Positions 36,239 to 44,973 of a DNA stretch of 64,000 bases are shown piece by piece. Every line of letters starts with the position of its first letter. The first letter of the stretch is position 1. Under the pieces are notes generated by a model. The model saw only the letters and a program-made list of their open reading frames with translations, had not been told where the DNA came from and made no database searches. The position numbers and the translations under genes are program-made. Source of the DNA: Clostridium_B lapidicellarium (GTDB taxonomy: Bacteria > Bacillota > Clostridia > Clostridiales > Clostridiaceae); contig NZ_JBGFFE010000006.1 of assembly GCF_041224415.1 (NCBI RefSeq), forward strand, positions 61,333 through 125,332, given 5' to 3'.

Positions 36239-36682
36239 TTACTTTTCATCAATGACAACTTTTATTTTGGTAGATATTTCAGGATACAATTTAATCTCGA
36301 CATAATATATGCCAAGCTGTCTTATATTGTTTACCAATATTTTTTTCTTATCTACATTTACATTGAATTTCCTTTTGAGTTCATCCGAGATATCTTTACC
36401 CGTTATCGAACCAAACAGTCTTCCATTTTCCCCTGATTTTACATCAAGTTTTATTTCTTTTCCCCTTAAGTTTTCTGCAAGCTTCTGTGCCTTTTCTATT
36501 TCTGAAATTTTTTGTTTTCTTTCTGCTTCTTTTCTATTATTCCATATATGAAGATTTACATCATTTGCCTCCTCAGCAAATCCTCTAGGTATTAAATAAT
36601 TTCTAGCGTATCCATCTGAAGTTTTTACCACTTCCCCCTTTTTACCTAAGGATTTTACATTTTTCAGTAATATAACTTTCAT
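36239..36682 (-). CDS. rplI: 50S ribosomal protein L9
   Basis: A 147-residue L9 with the N-terminal RNA-binding domain (MKVILLKNVKSLGKKGEVVKT, GYARNYLIPRGFA), a long central helix (70-85) and a C-terminal domain. The length is standard. ATG lies one base past the gdpP stop codon (at 36683), so the two are tightly coupled. SD is GAGGAG. Confidence 0.98.
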   Translation of the reverse strand: MKVILLKNVKSLGKKGEVVKTSDGYARNYLIPRGFAEEANDVNLHIWNNRKEAERKQKISEIEKAQKLAENLRGKEIKLDVKSGENGRLFGSITGKDISDELKRKFNVNVDKKKILVNNIRQLGIYYVEIKLYPEISTKIKVVIDEK

Positions 36683-38671
36683 TTAATCTTCACTCTCCTC
36701 AAAGTATTTTTTTATAACAATTTTTAATTTTTCCAGTGCCTCATCCACAGTCACATTTTTTAGCTTTGCCCCAGCCATAGTCATATGCCCCCCGCCTCCC
36801 AAAGCTTCAAGTATAAGCTGTACATTTATATCGCCCAAGGATCTTCCACTTATATAAACTTCATCTCTTATTTTAACAAAAACAAAGGAGGCTTGAATAC
36901 CAGTAATATTTAGCAGTTCATCTGCCGCTTTGGCAGCTAGCAATATATTTCCCATTTTTTCAGGACATACTGCTATGGCAATGTTATTACATATTTTCGC
37001 CGACTTTATAATCTCGGCTTTTTTTAGATAAGTGCTTAAATCATTTGAAAAAAATTTTTTCACATCTATAGTATCTGCTCCCAATCTTCTTAAAAAGGAT
37101 GCAGCTTCAAAAGTCCTTACACCAGTTTTAAAATAAAAATTTTTCGTATCAACACATATCCCTGCGAGTAGGGCTTCTGCTTCTATAGTTTTTATTTTAG
37201 GGTTTTCCACCATATAAGGTATCATCTCGGTAATAAGTTCAGAAGTAGAGGAAGCATAGGGTTCAATATAATTTAAAATAGAATCTTCAATAAAATCCGG
37301 TGGTTTCCTGTGATGGTCAATTACAGCCTTTCTATTAAATTTTTTTACTAAATCCATATTTTGTACATATCCTTCACTGTAAACATCCACTATTATAAGA
37401 AGACTATTCCCATTTATCTTATCCTTACAATTCTGACTATGTAAAAAAACATCTTGATACTCTTTTTCTTTTTTTATTTCACAAAGTATAGGCCTTATAC
37501 TTTCATTGACATTGTCCAATACTATGAAACATTTCTTACCCAATTGAGCTATCACACTATGAAGTCCTACTGAAGAACCTAGACAATCTATGTCAGGATT
37601 GACATGACCCATTATAAACACATTACTGCTATCTTTTATTATATCTACAAGTGCCTGTGCTATTACCCTAGCTTTCACTTTAGTCCTTTTTTCAACTTCT
37701 TTAGTCTTACCACCGTAAAATAATAATTTATCCCCAGTCTTTACTACTGCTTGATCCCCACCTCTTCCGAGTGCCAGCTCTTTAGCTGATACCGCATACT
37801 TTTCATTTTCCTGCGGGTTCTCTCCACCTCTTCCAACACCAATACTGAGCGTCACGGAAAGTTTATTTCCCATGTTTATTTCTCTGACGTTGTCAAGTAT
37901 TTCAAATTTATTTTTCATTTCATTTTCTATATATTTATTCTGAACACAAAATACATATTTGTTCGACTCATATTTTCTCACCATGGATTTCAAACGCTGG
38001 GCATACATATTTATGGTTCTTTCTATTTCAGCTATTATAAGAGGTCTATCATCTTCCTCCATGGTTTTTATTACATCGTCAAAATTATCCACTTCCATAA
38101 GCATTACTGTCTCTTTATTTGCATTTATAGAAGTCATAATATTATACGAATTCGTTACATCATAAAAATACAATATCATAACTCTATCTTTAAAATCTTC
38201 AGAAGTTGCCACTATGTTAGAATATATATCATAGTGTTTATCATTGATTTTTATGTACCTAAATATATTTTCCTTCCCATTTGCAGCTTGTTTTACATTA
38301 AAGTCTCCAGCTATATTTTTAATATTCTGGCCCAATATGTCTTTACCCTTCAATATAAGCGAAAAGTTTTGATTATACCAAAGGACATCACCGGTCATCT
38401 TTATTATAACAAGAGGAAATGGCAATTTTACGATAGTACTTCTGGTAGCCATATCAAGTTTTGAGGAAAAATCCTCTATAAACTTTTTCCACTTGTTTTT
38501 CCTTGATCTTGTATTTTTTATATTGTAAATTATAAGAAATATATATAAACAAACAGCTATAATACCTATAATCTTTTTATCTTCATATAATATTAACATT
38601 AAAATAAGTACTGCAATTATTATCATATATACCTTATTATTACTTGTAAAGTAATTATACTTATTATCCAT
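36683..38671 (-). CDS. gdpP: Cyclic-di-AMP phosphodiesterase GdpP
   Basis: About 662 residues. Two N-terminal membrane helices are followed by a PAS-like domain, a degenerate GGDEF domain (around 150-300, IGVGRGGENPQENEKYAVSAKELALGRGGDQ) and a DHH-DHHA1 phosphoesterase (GHVNPDIDCLGS, VIDHHRKPP, GGGHMTMAGA). It degrades c-di-AMP to pApA. ATG at 38671 follows GGGGGT and leaves room after the yybS-like stop; the longer frame would overlap that gene. It sits in the yybS-gdpP-rplI order typical of Firmicutes. Confidence 0.93.
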   Translation of the reverse strand: MDNKYNYFTSNNKVYMIIIAVLILMLILYEDKKIIGIIAVCLYIFLIIYNIKNTRSRKNKWKKFIEDFSSKLDMATRSTIVKLPFPLVIIKMTGDVLWYNQNFSLILKGKDILGQNIKNIAGDFNVKQAANGKENIFRYIKINDKHYDIYSNIVATSEDFKDRVMILYFYDVTNSYNIMTSINANKETVMLMEVDNFDDVIKTMEEDDRPLIIAEIERTINMYAQRLKSMVRKYESNKYVFCVQNKYIENEMKNKFEILDNVREINMGNKLSVTLSIGVGRGGENPQENEKYAVSAKELALGRGGDQAVVKTGDKLLFYGGKTKEVEKRTKVKARVIAQALVDIIKDSSNVFIMGHVNPDIDCLGSSVGLHSVIAQLGKKCFIVLDNVNESIRPILCEIKKEKEYQDVFLHSQNCKDKINGNSLLIIVDVYSEGYVQNMDLVKKFNRKAVIDHHRKPPDFIEDSILNYIEPYASSTSELITEMIPYMVENPKIKTIEAEALLAGICVDTKNFYFKTGVRTFEAASFLRRLGADTIDVKKFFSNDLSTYLKKAEIIKSAKICNNIAIAVCPEKMGNILLAAKAADELLNITGIQASFVFVKIRDEVYISGRSLGDINVQLILEALGGGGHMTMAGAKLKNVTVDEALEKLKIVIKKYFEESED

Positions 38672-38687
38672 TAAAATAAACCCCCAG

Positions 38688-39677
38688 TTATTTTTTTCCT
38701 GATTTTCTATAAGGGTCAAGTTTTCTAAAATCAAATATCATATCTATAAATCCTGCTAGAACATAAAATAATGATAAGCTGGATAAAGCTGTTAATATTA
38801 TAATGACAGCAATAATTTTTTTAGATATTTTAAATTTTTTCAATAAATAATATGTCAATAATGCTATTCCATCTATAAAAAAAATAAGTTCCAAAATGAT
38901 CTTAGAAGAGGCAACCAGATATTGTCCTGCCGCCATATTTCTTCTATTAAATAATATGCCGATGACAAGTATCAGTCCGACTAATGTTCCCACTCTGGTA
39001 TTCATATACCATTGGCCCAAAGGCTTACTTTCATTCATCTGATATTTTAATTTTTTAAGTATGGATCTGGTTATAATATAATTCAAATAAGATAAGGTAA
39101 ATGACATAATTATTATTACTGCAGGAATAAGTTTCATAATATACTCTGGTGTAAATATCTTGAGCATACTTTCCATAGAAGAAAGCTGATTACTTGATAC
39201 ACCGGCCTTCTCATACATATTTTTGCTTAAATCCATAGATTGCTTAAAATCCTCTACTATTTTATTGACAAATCCATATATTCCTCCTTTGCTTATAAAC
39301 ATTATATATACAGTAAAATAAAAGATTATTCCCACTGCCATTGCTATGGACAAAAATACCATAGTAGTGCTAAATTTCATTTTATTTTTTATGCAATACC
39401 CAAGAGTCATTCCTGTAAGTCCTGTCAGTATTATCAAAGATAATGCAAATATGGGATTATAAAATATTGACATCAGTATCCCACTTGCTATAACAGAAAT
39501 CAAAGTGACCTTGTAATTCTGCTTAATATAAAGCAGAGTTATAGGTATTGGCAAAATGAAATTAGCAAATATAGAAAATACGGGTACATATACATTTATA
39601 AGCATCATAACTACTGTAATTGCCGTAGTCAAACTACCTTCAATAAGAGCCTTTGTATCATATGTACTTTTTTGCAT
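38688..39677 (-). CDS. YybS-like membrane protein (DUF2232)
   Basis: About 329 residues with roughly eight hydrophobic membrane spans. The sequence TKALIEGSLTTAITVVMMLI at the start and the position immediately before gdpP identify the YybS/DUF2232 group. The function is not known. The ATG at 39677 is preferred because GGAGGT sits just ahead; the longer frame begins inside that SD. Confidence 0.83.
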   Translation of the reverse strand: MQKSTYDTKALIEGSLTTAITVVMMLINVYVPVFSIFANFILPIPITLLYIKQNYKVTLISVIASGILMSIFYNPIFALSLIILTGLTGMTLGYCIKNKMKFSTTMVFLSIAMAVGIIFYFTVYIMFISKGGIYGFVNKIVEDFKQSMDLSKNMYEKAGVSSNQLSSMESMLKIFTPEYIMKLIPAVIIIMSFTLSYLNYIITRSILKKLKYQMNESKPLGQWYMNTRVGTLVGLILVIGILFNRRNMAAGQYLVASSKIILELIFFIDGIALLTYYLLKKFKISKKIIAVIIILTALSSLSLFYVLAGFIDMIFDFRKLDPYRKSGKK

Positions 39678-39688
39678 TTTTACCTCCA

Positions 39689-40006
39689 TTAATCCTTTTC
39701 TTTTAGATGATTATATAATTTAGTTAAATCCTTTCCCTGTAGTTCTATTTTGTCTTCTTCAATTATACCAATCTTTAATTTTTTTTTCATGGTTTCATCT
39801 ACTGCCGTGTGTGAATATCCCAATCTTTCCGCAAGTAAATACAATATTATTATTGCCCCGGAAATGCAATCCAGCACAGATTCCTTTGCTACATTACTTC
39901 CTTTTGTAAGCAATTTAAAAAAATCACCTATTATACACAAAAGATCCGCTTTTAAACCCTCTACTATTTTAACATTATACATTATGTTAAAATTTTCTTT
40001 ATCCAT
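39689..40006 (-). CDS. MazG-like family protein
   Basis: 105 residues resembling the MazG-like all-alpha NTP pyrophosphatase group (KADLLCIIGDFFKLLTKG, ESVLDCISGAIIILYLLAERLG). Clear EExxE/ExxD metal motifs of active MazG are not obvious, so catalysis is uncertain. ATG follows GGGAGAGGGAG. It lies 11 bases before the yybS-like gene. Confidence 0.72.
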   Translation of the reverse strand: MDKENFNIMYNVKIVEGLKADLLCIIGDFFKLLTKGSNVAKESVLDCISGAIIILYLLAERLGYSHTAVDETMKKKLKIGIIEEDKIELQGKDLTKLYNHLKEKD

Positions 40007-40179
40007 TTACTCCCTCTCCCATCATCCAATTTGATTTTGGATCCTTTATATACTTTTACATATAACAAAATCCTATTTTTATAATTCTAACTTATTCATA
40101 ATAATATTATACATAAGTTAGAATATAATATTAAGTTAAAATGGCAATTTAAAGAATTATTATTTTCAATATAAAAAAA

Positions 40180-40201
40180 GTGAAGAATAAAAATTCCTCA
40201 C
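40180..40201 (-). terminator. Terminator of rpsF-ssb-rpsR
   Basis: On the minus strand, a 9-bp stem with one G-U pair (40193-40201 with 40180-40188), 4-base loop, then seven T. It lies right after the rpsR stop. Confidence 0.85.
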
Positions 40202-40210
40202 CTCTAAGAC

Positions 40211-40465
40211 TTATTCCGTTGTAAATGGTAGTAATGCTATATTTCTAGCTCTTTTTATAGCTTTAGTAAGCTCTCTTTGATGTTTTGCACAGTTTCCGGA
40301 AATCCTCCTTGGAAGAATTTTCCCTCTTTCTGTAACATACTTCCTCAACTTGTTTATATCTTTATAATCTATAGTTTCAGCTTTATCCATGCAAAAAGCA
40401 CAAACTTTTCTTTTGGATCTCCTCATCTTTCCAGAATTTCTTCTTCCGCCTTCCCTATTGGCCAT
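40211..40465 (-). CDS. rpsR: 30S ribosomal protein S18
   Basis: An 84-residue S18 with the conserved RRSKRKVCAFC, DYKDINKLRKYVTERGKILPRRISGNCAKHQRELTKAIKRAR. It pairs with S6 in the 30S platform. A Cys pair in VCAFC is retained. ATG follows AAGGAGGTG. It is the last gene of rpsF-ssb-rpsR. Confidence 0.98.
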   Translation of the reverse strand: MANREGGRRNSGKMRRSKRKVCAFCMDKAETIDYKDINKLRKYVTERGKILPRRISGNCAKHQRELTKAIKRARNIALLPFTTE

Positions 40466-40486
40466 AAAATGAACACCTCCTTACCT

Positions 40487-40939
40487 TTAAAATGGGATAT
40501 CTCCATCATCAACAGGTGTAATATCCTCTCCATAAACATCTTCATTAAAACCTTTGTTTTTATTTGAATTTTCCGCTGAATTTTCATTACTATTATTGCT
40601 ATAGGAGCTTTTTGCAGTTTTATCTCCCCATTCAAGAAATTGAACTTCCTCTGCAATAACTTCAGTAACATATCTTCTAGTACCATCTTTAGCTTCATAA
40701 TTTCTAGTCTGAATTCTACCACTGACACCTATAAGCTTTCCCTTACTCATATAGTTTGCTGTAGATTCAGCCTGTTTTCCCCATACAACAACCGGAATAA
40801 AATCTGCCTCTTTTTGTCCATCTCTAGAAAACCTTCTATCAACAGCTATAGTAAAGGTTGTAACCGCTTTACCCGTTCCAGGAGTAAATCTAAGTTCTGG
40901 ATCTTTAGTCAATCTTCCAATTAAAACCACTTTATTCAA
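40487..40939 (-). CDS. ssb: Single-stranded DNA-binding protein
   Basis: A 150-residue SSB. The OB fold starts MNKVVLIGRLTKDPELRFTPGTGKAV, and the flexible Asn/Ser-rich linker (110-135) ends with the acidic tip DDGDIPF that recruits partner proteins. The start is TTG behind GGTGGTG, 12 bases after rpsF, and rpsR follows by 21 bases, all likely on one transcript. Confidence 0.98.
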   Translation of the reverse strand: MNKVVLIGRLTKDPELRFTPGTGKAVTTFTIAVDRRFSRDGQKEADFIPVVVWGKQAESTANYMSKGKLIGVSGRIQTRNYEAKDGTRRYVTEVIAEEVQFLEWGDKTAKSSYSNNSNENSAENSNKNKGFNEDVYGEDITPVDDGDIPF

Positions 40940-40951
40940 TCAAAACACCAC

Positions 40952-41239
40952 CTATTTTTCATCCTTCACTATTATGTGCCTTATAACTGTGTCTGTAATT
41001 CTAAATATTCTATCCAATTCTTTTGGCAATTTAGAATCGCTACTGAAATTTATCAAGGTATAATATCCTTCGTTAATTTTATCTATTTCATAAGCAAGTT
41101 TTCTCTTACCCCAGATATCAACGTTTTCTATTACTCCTCCACCCTTTTCTATTACATCCTTAAATTTATCAACATTTGATTTAAATGCCTCTTCATCTAA
41201 AGACGGATGTAATATAAATATAGTTTCGTATTTTTTCAT
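40952..41239 (-). CDS. rpsF: 30S ribosomal protein S6
   Basis: A 95-residue S6 (MKKYETIFILHPSLDEEAFKS, WGKRKLAYEI, GYYTLINF). The ATG at 41239 follows GGAGGAGGTGG; the longer frame starts at a GTG within that SD. It leads the rpsF-ssb-rpsR operon. Confidence 0.98.
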   Translation of the reverse strand: MKKYETIFILHPSLDEEAFKSNVDKFKDVIEKGGGVIENVDIWGKRKLAYEIDKINEGYYTLINFSSDSKLPKELDRIFRITDTVIRHIIVKDEK

Positions 41240-41303
41240 TGATTCCACCTCCTCCCCTTGGACTAATGGCTGTAGAAATTAACAGCAGGGATTACAGATT
41301 ACT

Positions 41304-41332
41304 ATTGTATCACTGATTCTGTATAAGATCAA
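41304..41332 (-). promoter_or_regulatory. Promoter of rpsF-ssb-rpsR
   Basis: On the minus strand TTGATC (41327-41332) and TACAAT (41304-41309) are 17 bases apart. A short leader of about 55 bases with a GCTGT/ACAGC hairpin precedes the SD. Confidence 0.72.
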
Positions 41333-41338
41333 TAAATT

Positions 41339-41569
41339 TCAATTAGTGCTGTGTGCCTTTTCACCGTCATCACTATTATCAGAATCCTGCCTGAGTATTT
41401 TTTTTACATTCCTTGTAAATTTACTCCTTGGAAGCATCACTATTCTTCCACAACCACAGCATTTAATTTTTATATCGGCTCCAAGCCTTATTATCTCCCA
41501 TTTATTACTCCCGCAGGGATGGCTCTTTTTCATTTCCACTATATCACCTATATAAAAAACTTTTTTCAT
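41339..41569 (-). CDS. DUF951 family protein
   Basis: 76 residues. The conserved DUF951 core FYIGDIVEMKKSHPCGSNKWEIIRLGADIKIKCCGCGRIVMLPRSKF carries the CCGCG cluster, which may bind a metal. The remaining tail is charged. Function unknown. It is read after the MscS gene and before the rpsF promoter, 3 bases from the channel gene. Confidence 0.85.
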   Translation of the reverse strand: MKKVFYIGDIVEMKKSHPCGSNKWEIIRLGADIKIKCCGCGRIVMLPRSKFTRNVKKILRQDSDNSDDGEKAHSTN

Positions 41570-41572
41570 TTA

Positions 41573-42463
41573 TTACCCTTCCTTCAATAATTTTATTGAC
41601 AAACAAGGAGTTTTTATATTTTCTTTTTTAAACATTTCTCCAATCTGTTTCCTGAGTTTCATTTCCATATTCCATTGAGTCATTGGTCTGGTTTTTCCTG
41701 ATATCCTGATTGTCACTTTATCATCCGCTATTTTTATTATGCCCTGGACAGCAGGTCCTTCTTTAACATCACTATTTTTTTCCTTGAATTCACTGCATAG
41801 ATCAGATAATAATTTTATAACTCTATTTATATTTTCTTCATAGGATACATCCACATCTATAATAATTCCCACATTCCCCTTAGAATGATTGGTAACTTTA
41901 GTAATAAGTCCGTTCGGTATTATATGTAAATCTCCATTAAAATCTCTTATTTTAGTAATTCTTAGTTCTATGCTTTCCACTATACCGCTTTTATCATCTA
42001 TGCTTACATAATCTCCAACTGAAAATTGATCCTCAAATAGTATAAAAAAACCATTGATAATATCTTTTATAATATTTTGTGCTCCAAAACCAACTGCAAC
42101 TCCGCCTATTCCTGCAAAAGTCAATCCAGTAATACTTATCTTCGGTGATATCACCGAAATGATAGTAAATATTCCAAAAAAATACACTGAATACTTCAAT
42201 ACACTTTTTAAAATAGCTCCAATTGTTTTAGCTTTTTTATCATTTAACGATATTTTAAAATTCTTCTGCTTCGAAACATATCTCTTTATGATTATATTTC
42301 CTATTTTTATAATTAAATACATGGAGATCAATATTAATATTACTTTAAAAACCACTTCTGTAAAATTAAGAATACTTTCTTTATATATAGATAATTTTCC
42401 TATTTTAACAGCATCATCTTCTACAACGATTTTAAAAAAAGGAAAAACCTTATTGAATATCAT
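41573..42463 (-). CDS. MscS-family mechanosensitive channel
   Basis: A 296-residue membrane channel with three predicted helices in the first 140 residues, the pore-lining Gly/Ala-rich TM3 (ITGLTFAGIGGVAVGFGAQNIIKDIINGFFILFEDQF), and the beta domain (DYVSIDDKSGIVESIELRITKIRDFNGDLHIIPNG). It opens under membrane tension to release solutes. ATG follows TGGAGGT. It is 3 bases from the DUF3343 gene. Confidence 0.93.
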   Translation of the reverse strand: MIFNKVFPFFKIVVEDDAVKIGKLSIYKESILNFTEVVFKVILILISMYLIIKIGNIIIKRYVSKQKNFKISLNDKKAKTIGAILKSVLKYSVYFFGIFTIISVISPKISITGLTFAGIGGVAVGFGAQNIIKDIINGFFILFEDQFSVGDYVSIDDKSGIVESIELRITKIRDFNGDLHIIPNGLITKVTNHSKGNVGIIIDVDVSYEENINRVIKLLSDLCSEFKEKNSDVKEGPAVQGIIKIADDKVTIRISGKTRPMTQWNMEMKLRKQIGEMFKKENIKTPCLSIKLLKEG

Positions 42464-42466
42464 ATT

Positions 42467-42724
42467 TTACCTCCAAAGCTGCAATGGTATATATCCTCTA
42501 TCACTTCTTTTATAAATATTTTTAACAATCAATTGTCCCTGCCTAACCAATTGTTTTATTTTTTCTACGTATATATCATCTACTTTTATACTTATTCCAC
42601 AACTTTTCGTAATAACAGCAGGTGTAGGCATAACATTAACTTTTATGCCATTTTCCTTTAAAAGCTTTTCTCCATTTATAGCACCATGTGTATTCTTAAA
42701 AGTTATTATATAATATTCCTTCAT
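42467..42724 (-). CDS. DUF3343 family protein
   Basis: About 85 residues from the family-typical start KEYYIITFKNTHGA. The family has been proposed as a selenium/sulfur carrier; here a Cys sits in ITKSCGISI. An AGGAGG lies 24 bases before ATG 42733, separated by a small TACAGT/ACTGTA hairpin, so either ATG 42733 or 42724 may be used. It is cotranscribed with the MscS gene. Confidence 0.78.
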   Translation of the reverse strand: MKEYYIITFKNTHGAINGEKLLKENGIKVNVMPTPAVITKSCGISIKVDDIYVEKIKQLVRQGQLIVKNIYKRSDRGYIPLQLWR

Positions 42725-42958
42725 AATTATCATAATACAGTCAAAATAAAACTGTAACCTCCTGTAAAATTTTACAATAATTATATACAACAATTATTTA
42801 TTAGTTTATAATTGTGTATATAACTATTTTATATATTATTATAACAGAAATATCACCACAAGTTTATAAAATATATGGTATTTATTATTAACTTGTGATA
42901 CAGTCACATTAATGCTGTTAACAATCAGGAAAAATAAAAGGGAGTTGTTATTACTACT

Positions 42959-44014
42959 GTGAAAGAACTAATGAACAAAATTGATAGAATCGTTTTATTT
43001 TTTGTCCTCTACACATTGATATTCTTAATATTCTTTAATACAATTGACTACACACTGCCTTTCGTATTAGCTTTAATATGTGCTTTAATACTAAAGAAAC
43101 CAACTCTGCTTATTATCAGGAAACTTAAAATAAACAATGGAATTGCCTCTCTCATCACAACTACAATATTTTTTGCAGTAATACTGATTATATTATCCTT
43201 TGGAATAGTTGCCATAACTCAAGAGGCTATCCAATTGGGAAAGAATGTCCAATCATATATTTCCAGTAATTATAATAATTTATATGATTCTATATACAAG
43301 CTGCAAAAATACTATAATAATTTAGATCCTTACATAATAAACACTTTTGAAAAAAACTTTACAGGTTTCATCGATAAAGCTTCCAATTTAGCAGTAAGTT
43401 TTTCAGGTAAATTGGTGAGTTATCTTGTGAATTTAATAACTACCATACCCTATGTATTAATGGTGATACTTTTCACGCTGCTGACAACATATTTTTTTAC
43501 AAAAGACATGACTTCTTCAAACATGAATATATCCAGGCTACTTCCAGACAGCAAGACAGTCAAATTATATAAAATATACAATGAAAGCAAAAAGATGATT
43601 GGAAATTACCTATTATCATACATGATAATTATCTCCATTACTTTTATAGAAACTCTGATAGTATTTTTAATATTTAAAATAAAATATGCACTGATTTTAA
43701 GTATTGTATGTGCCATAGCAGATATACTGCCTATCATAGGAATAGGAATCATATATATTCCTTTGGCACTTATTTACCTGATTACCACAAACAACTATGT
43801 TGTTTGCTTTGGATTAATAATTTCTTACTTAATAGTTTCAATTATAAGACAAATTATTGAACCTAAAATAGTTTCTTCTTCTCTAGGAATACATCCAGTA
43901 GCAGTATTAGCATCTTTATTTATTGGATTAAAGGTGAATGGACTTCTAGGTGTGATATTCTGTATATTTTTAGTTATCTTCTATAATATATTCAAAAAAT
44001 TAGATATGCTGTAG
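42959..44014 (+). CDS. AI-2E/YtvI-like sporulation integral membrane protein
   Basis: 351 residues and about eight membrane helices in the AI-2 exporter/PerM (YdiK/YtvI) pattern, with the long polar central segment (90-150). The early LFFVLYTLIFLIFFNTIDYTLPFVLALICALILKKP resembles YtvI, a protein tied to sporulation. Function unclear. The start is GTG at 42959 about 14 bases after GGGAG, an unusually long gap. ATG at 42971 is an alternative. Confidence 0.78.
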   Translation: MKELMNKIDRIVLFFVLYTLIFLIFFNTIDYTLPFVLALICALILKKPTLLIIRKLKINNGIASLITTTIFFAVILIILSFGIVAITQEAIQLGKNVQSYISSNYNNLYDSIYKLQKYYNNLDPYIINTFEKNFTGFIDKASNLAVSFSGKLVSYLVNLITTIPYVLMVILFTLLTTYFFTKDMTSSNMNISRLLPDSKTVKLYKIYNESKKMIGNYLLSYMIIISITFIETLIVFLIFKIKYALILSIVCAIADILPIIGIGIIYIPLALIYLITTNNYVVCFGLIISYLIVSIIRQIIEPKIVSSSLGIHPVAVLASLFIGLKVNGLLGVIFCIFLVIFYNIFKKLDML

Positions 44015-44052
44015 AATTGTCAATTAAAATATTACTATTATACGTATAAAAA

Positions 44053-44085
44053 ACCTCCTTATAGTAAAAAATATATTTAGGAGGT
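44053..44085 (+). promoter_or_regulatory. SD-masking hairpin before yyaC
   Basis: ACCTCCT (44053-44059) pairs with AGGAGGT (44079-44085), which is the SD of yyaC. The arms are 7 bp with a 19-base loop and no U run, so it is not a terminator. Confidence 0.5.
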
Positions 44086-44091
44086 CCTTTT

Positions 44092-44679
44092 ATGATTAAG
44101 AAAATGATAGTAGATCCGTCTTCCCCAAATTCAATATTTGATTTAAGAGATATCTTAAGCAATGAACTGCAAATTATCATGGAATCTGACAGAAATATAG
44201 TAATACTCTGCATAGGTACAGATAGATCAACAGGAGACAGTTTAGGACCTATAGTTGGAGATAAATTAAAATTTTTAATGAGAAGCAGAATTGAATTGTA
44301 TGGTAATTTACAACATCCGGTACATGCAAAAAATATTGTAGAAACAATAGATAAAATAAATCTAAAATATAATAATCCCTTTGTCATAGCAATCGACGCG
44401 TCATTGGGTTCTATTCAAAATGTTGGCAAAATAATAATAGAATCAAAACCGCTTCACCCCGGATCCGCCATGAATAAATCCTTACCACAAGTAGGCGATT
44501 TAAGCATCACTGGAATTGTAAACATATGTGGGGCTATGGAATTCATGGTGTTACAAAACACTAGACTATTTACAGTAATACAACTTGCCAATACAATTTC
44601 CAGAGGACTATATTATTCAATATTAAAAACTGTACATTCAAAAAACTCAAATAATGCCTTAATAAATACAGAAATCTAA
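44092..44679 (+). CDS. yyaC: Spore protease-like protein YyaC
   Basis: 195 residues with the YyaC hallmarks: LCIGTDRSTGDSLGPIVGDKL, LYGNLQHPVHAKN, VIAIDASLGSIQNVGKI. It is an inactive-looking relative of GPR/hydrogenase maturation proteases, known in Bacillus and clostridia near parB. ATG follows AGGAGGTCC. The following gene is convergent. Confidence 0.92.
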   Translation: MIKKMIVDPSSPNSIFDLRDILSNELQIIMESDRNIVILCIGTDRSTGDSLGPIVGDKLKFLMRSRIELYGNLQHPVHAKNIVETIDKINLKYNNPFVIAIDASLGSIQNVGKIIIESKPLHPGSAMNKSLPQVGDLSITGIVNICGAMEFMVLQNTRLFTVIQLANTISRGLYYSILKTVHSKNSNNALINTEI

Positions 44680-44683
44680 AAGC

Positions 44684-44914
44684 TCAAAATACCCTATCTC
44701 TAAGTATATATTCTAATTCATCTGCACTCTTTCGCCCCAGATCAATTATTAGAGTATCTTTATTCTTTATATGTAAATTTGCAAGTCCATTATCTTTCAA
44801 TCTACAAACTATAGCATCACATTTCATATCTTTACTATCATTTATTATCATATATCCTCTTTTACGCAATTCATTTCCTATATAATTTAAATCACTGGGA
44901 ACGTATATTTTCAT
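44684..44914 (-). CDS. YkuS-like UPF0180 family protein
   Basis: 76 residues with the KIYVPSDLNYIGNELRKRGY start and NDSKDMKCDAIVCRLKDNGLANL core of the UPF0180/YkuS group, function unknown. AAGGAGG precedes ATG by nine bases but lies within a hairpin that ends the DUF4446 transcript (44924-44953). It ends four bases before yyaC. Confidence 0.8.
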   Translation of the reverse strand: MKIYVPSDLNYIGNELRKRGYMIINDSKDMKCDAIVCRLKDNGLANLHIKNKDTLIIDLGRKSADELEYILRDRVF

Positions 44915-44923
44915 ATAAAAAAC

Positions 44924-44953
44924 CTCCTTAAAAAGTAATTTTCCCTTAAGGAG
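44924..44953 (-). terminator. Hairpin masking the ykuS SD, also terminator-like
   Basis: CTCCTTAA and TTAAGGAG (44946-44953 with 44924-44931), 14-base loop, then GTTTTTT on the minus strand. The right arm is the SD of the UPF0180 gene. Confidence 0.6.
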
Positions 44954-44973
44954 TTTTTTTTATGTAAATAATT

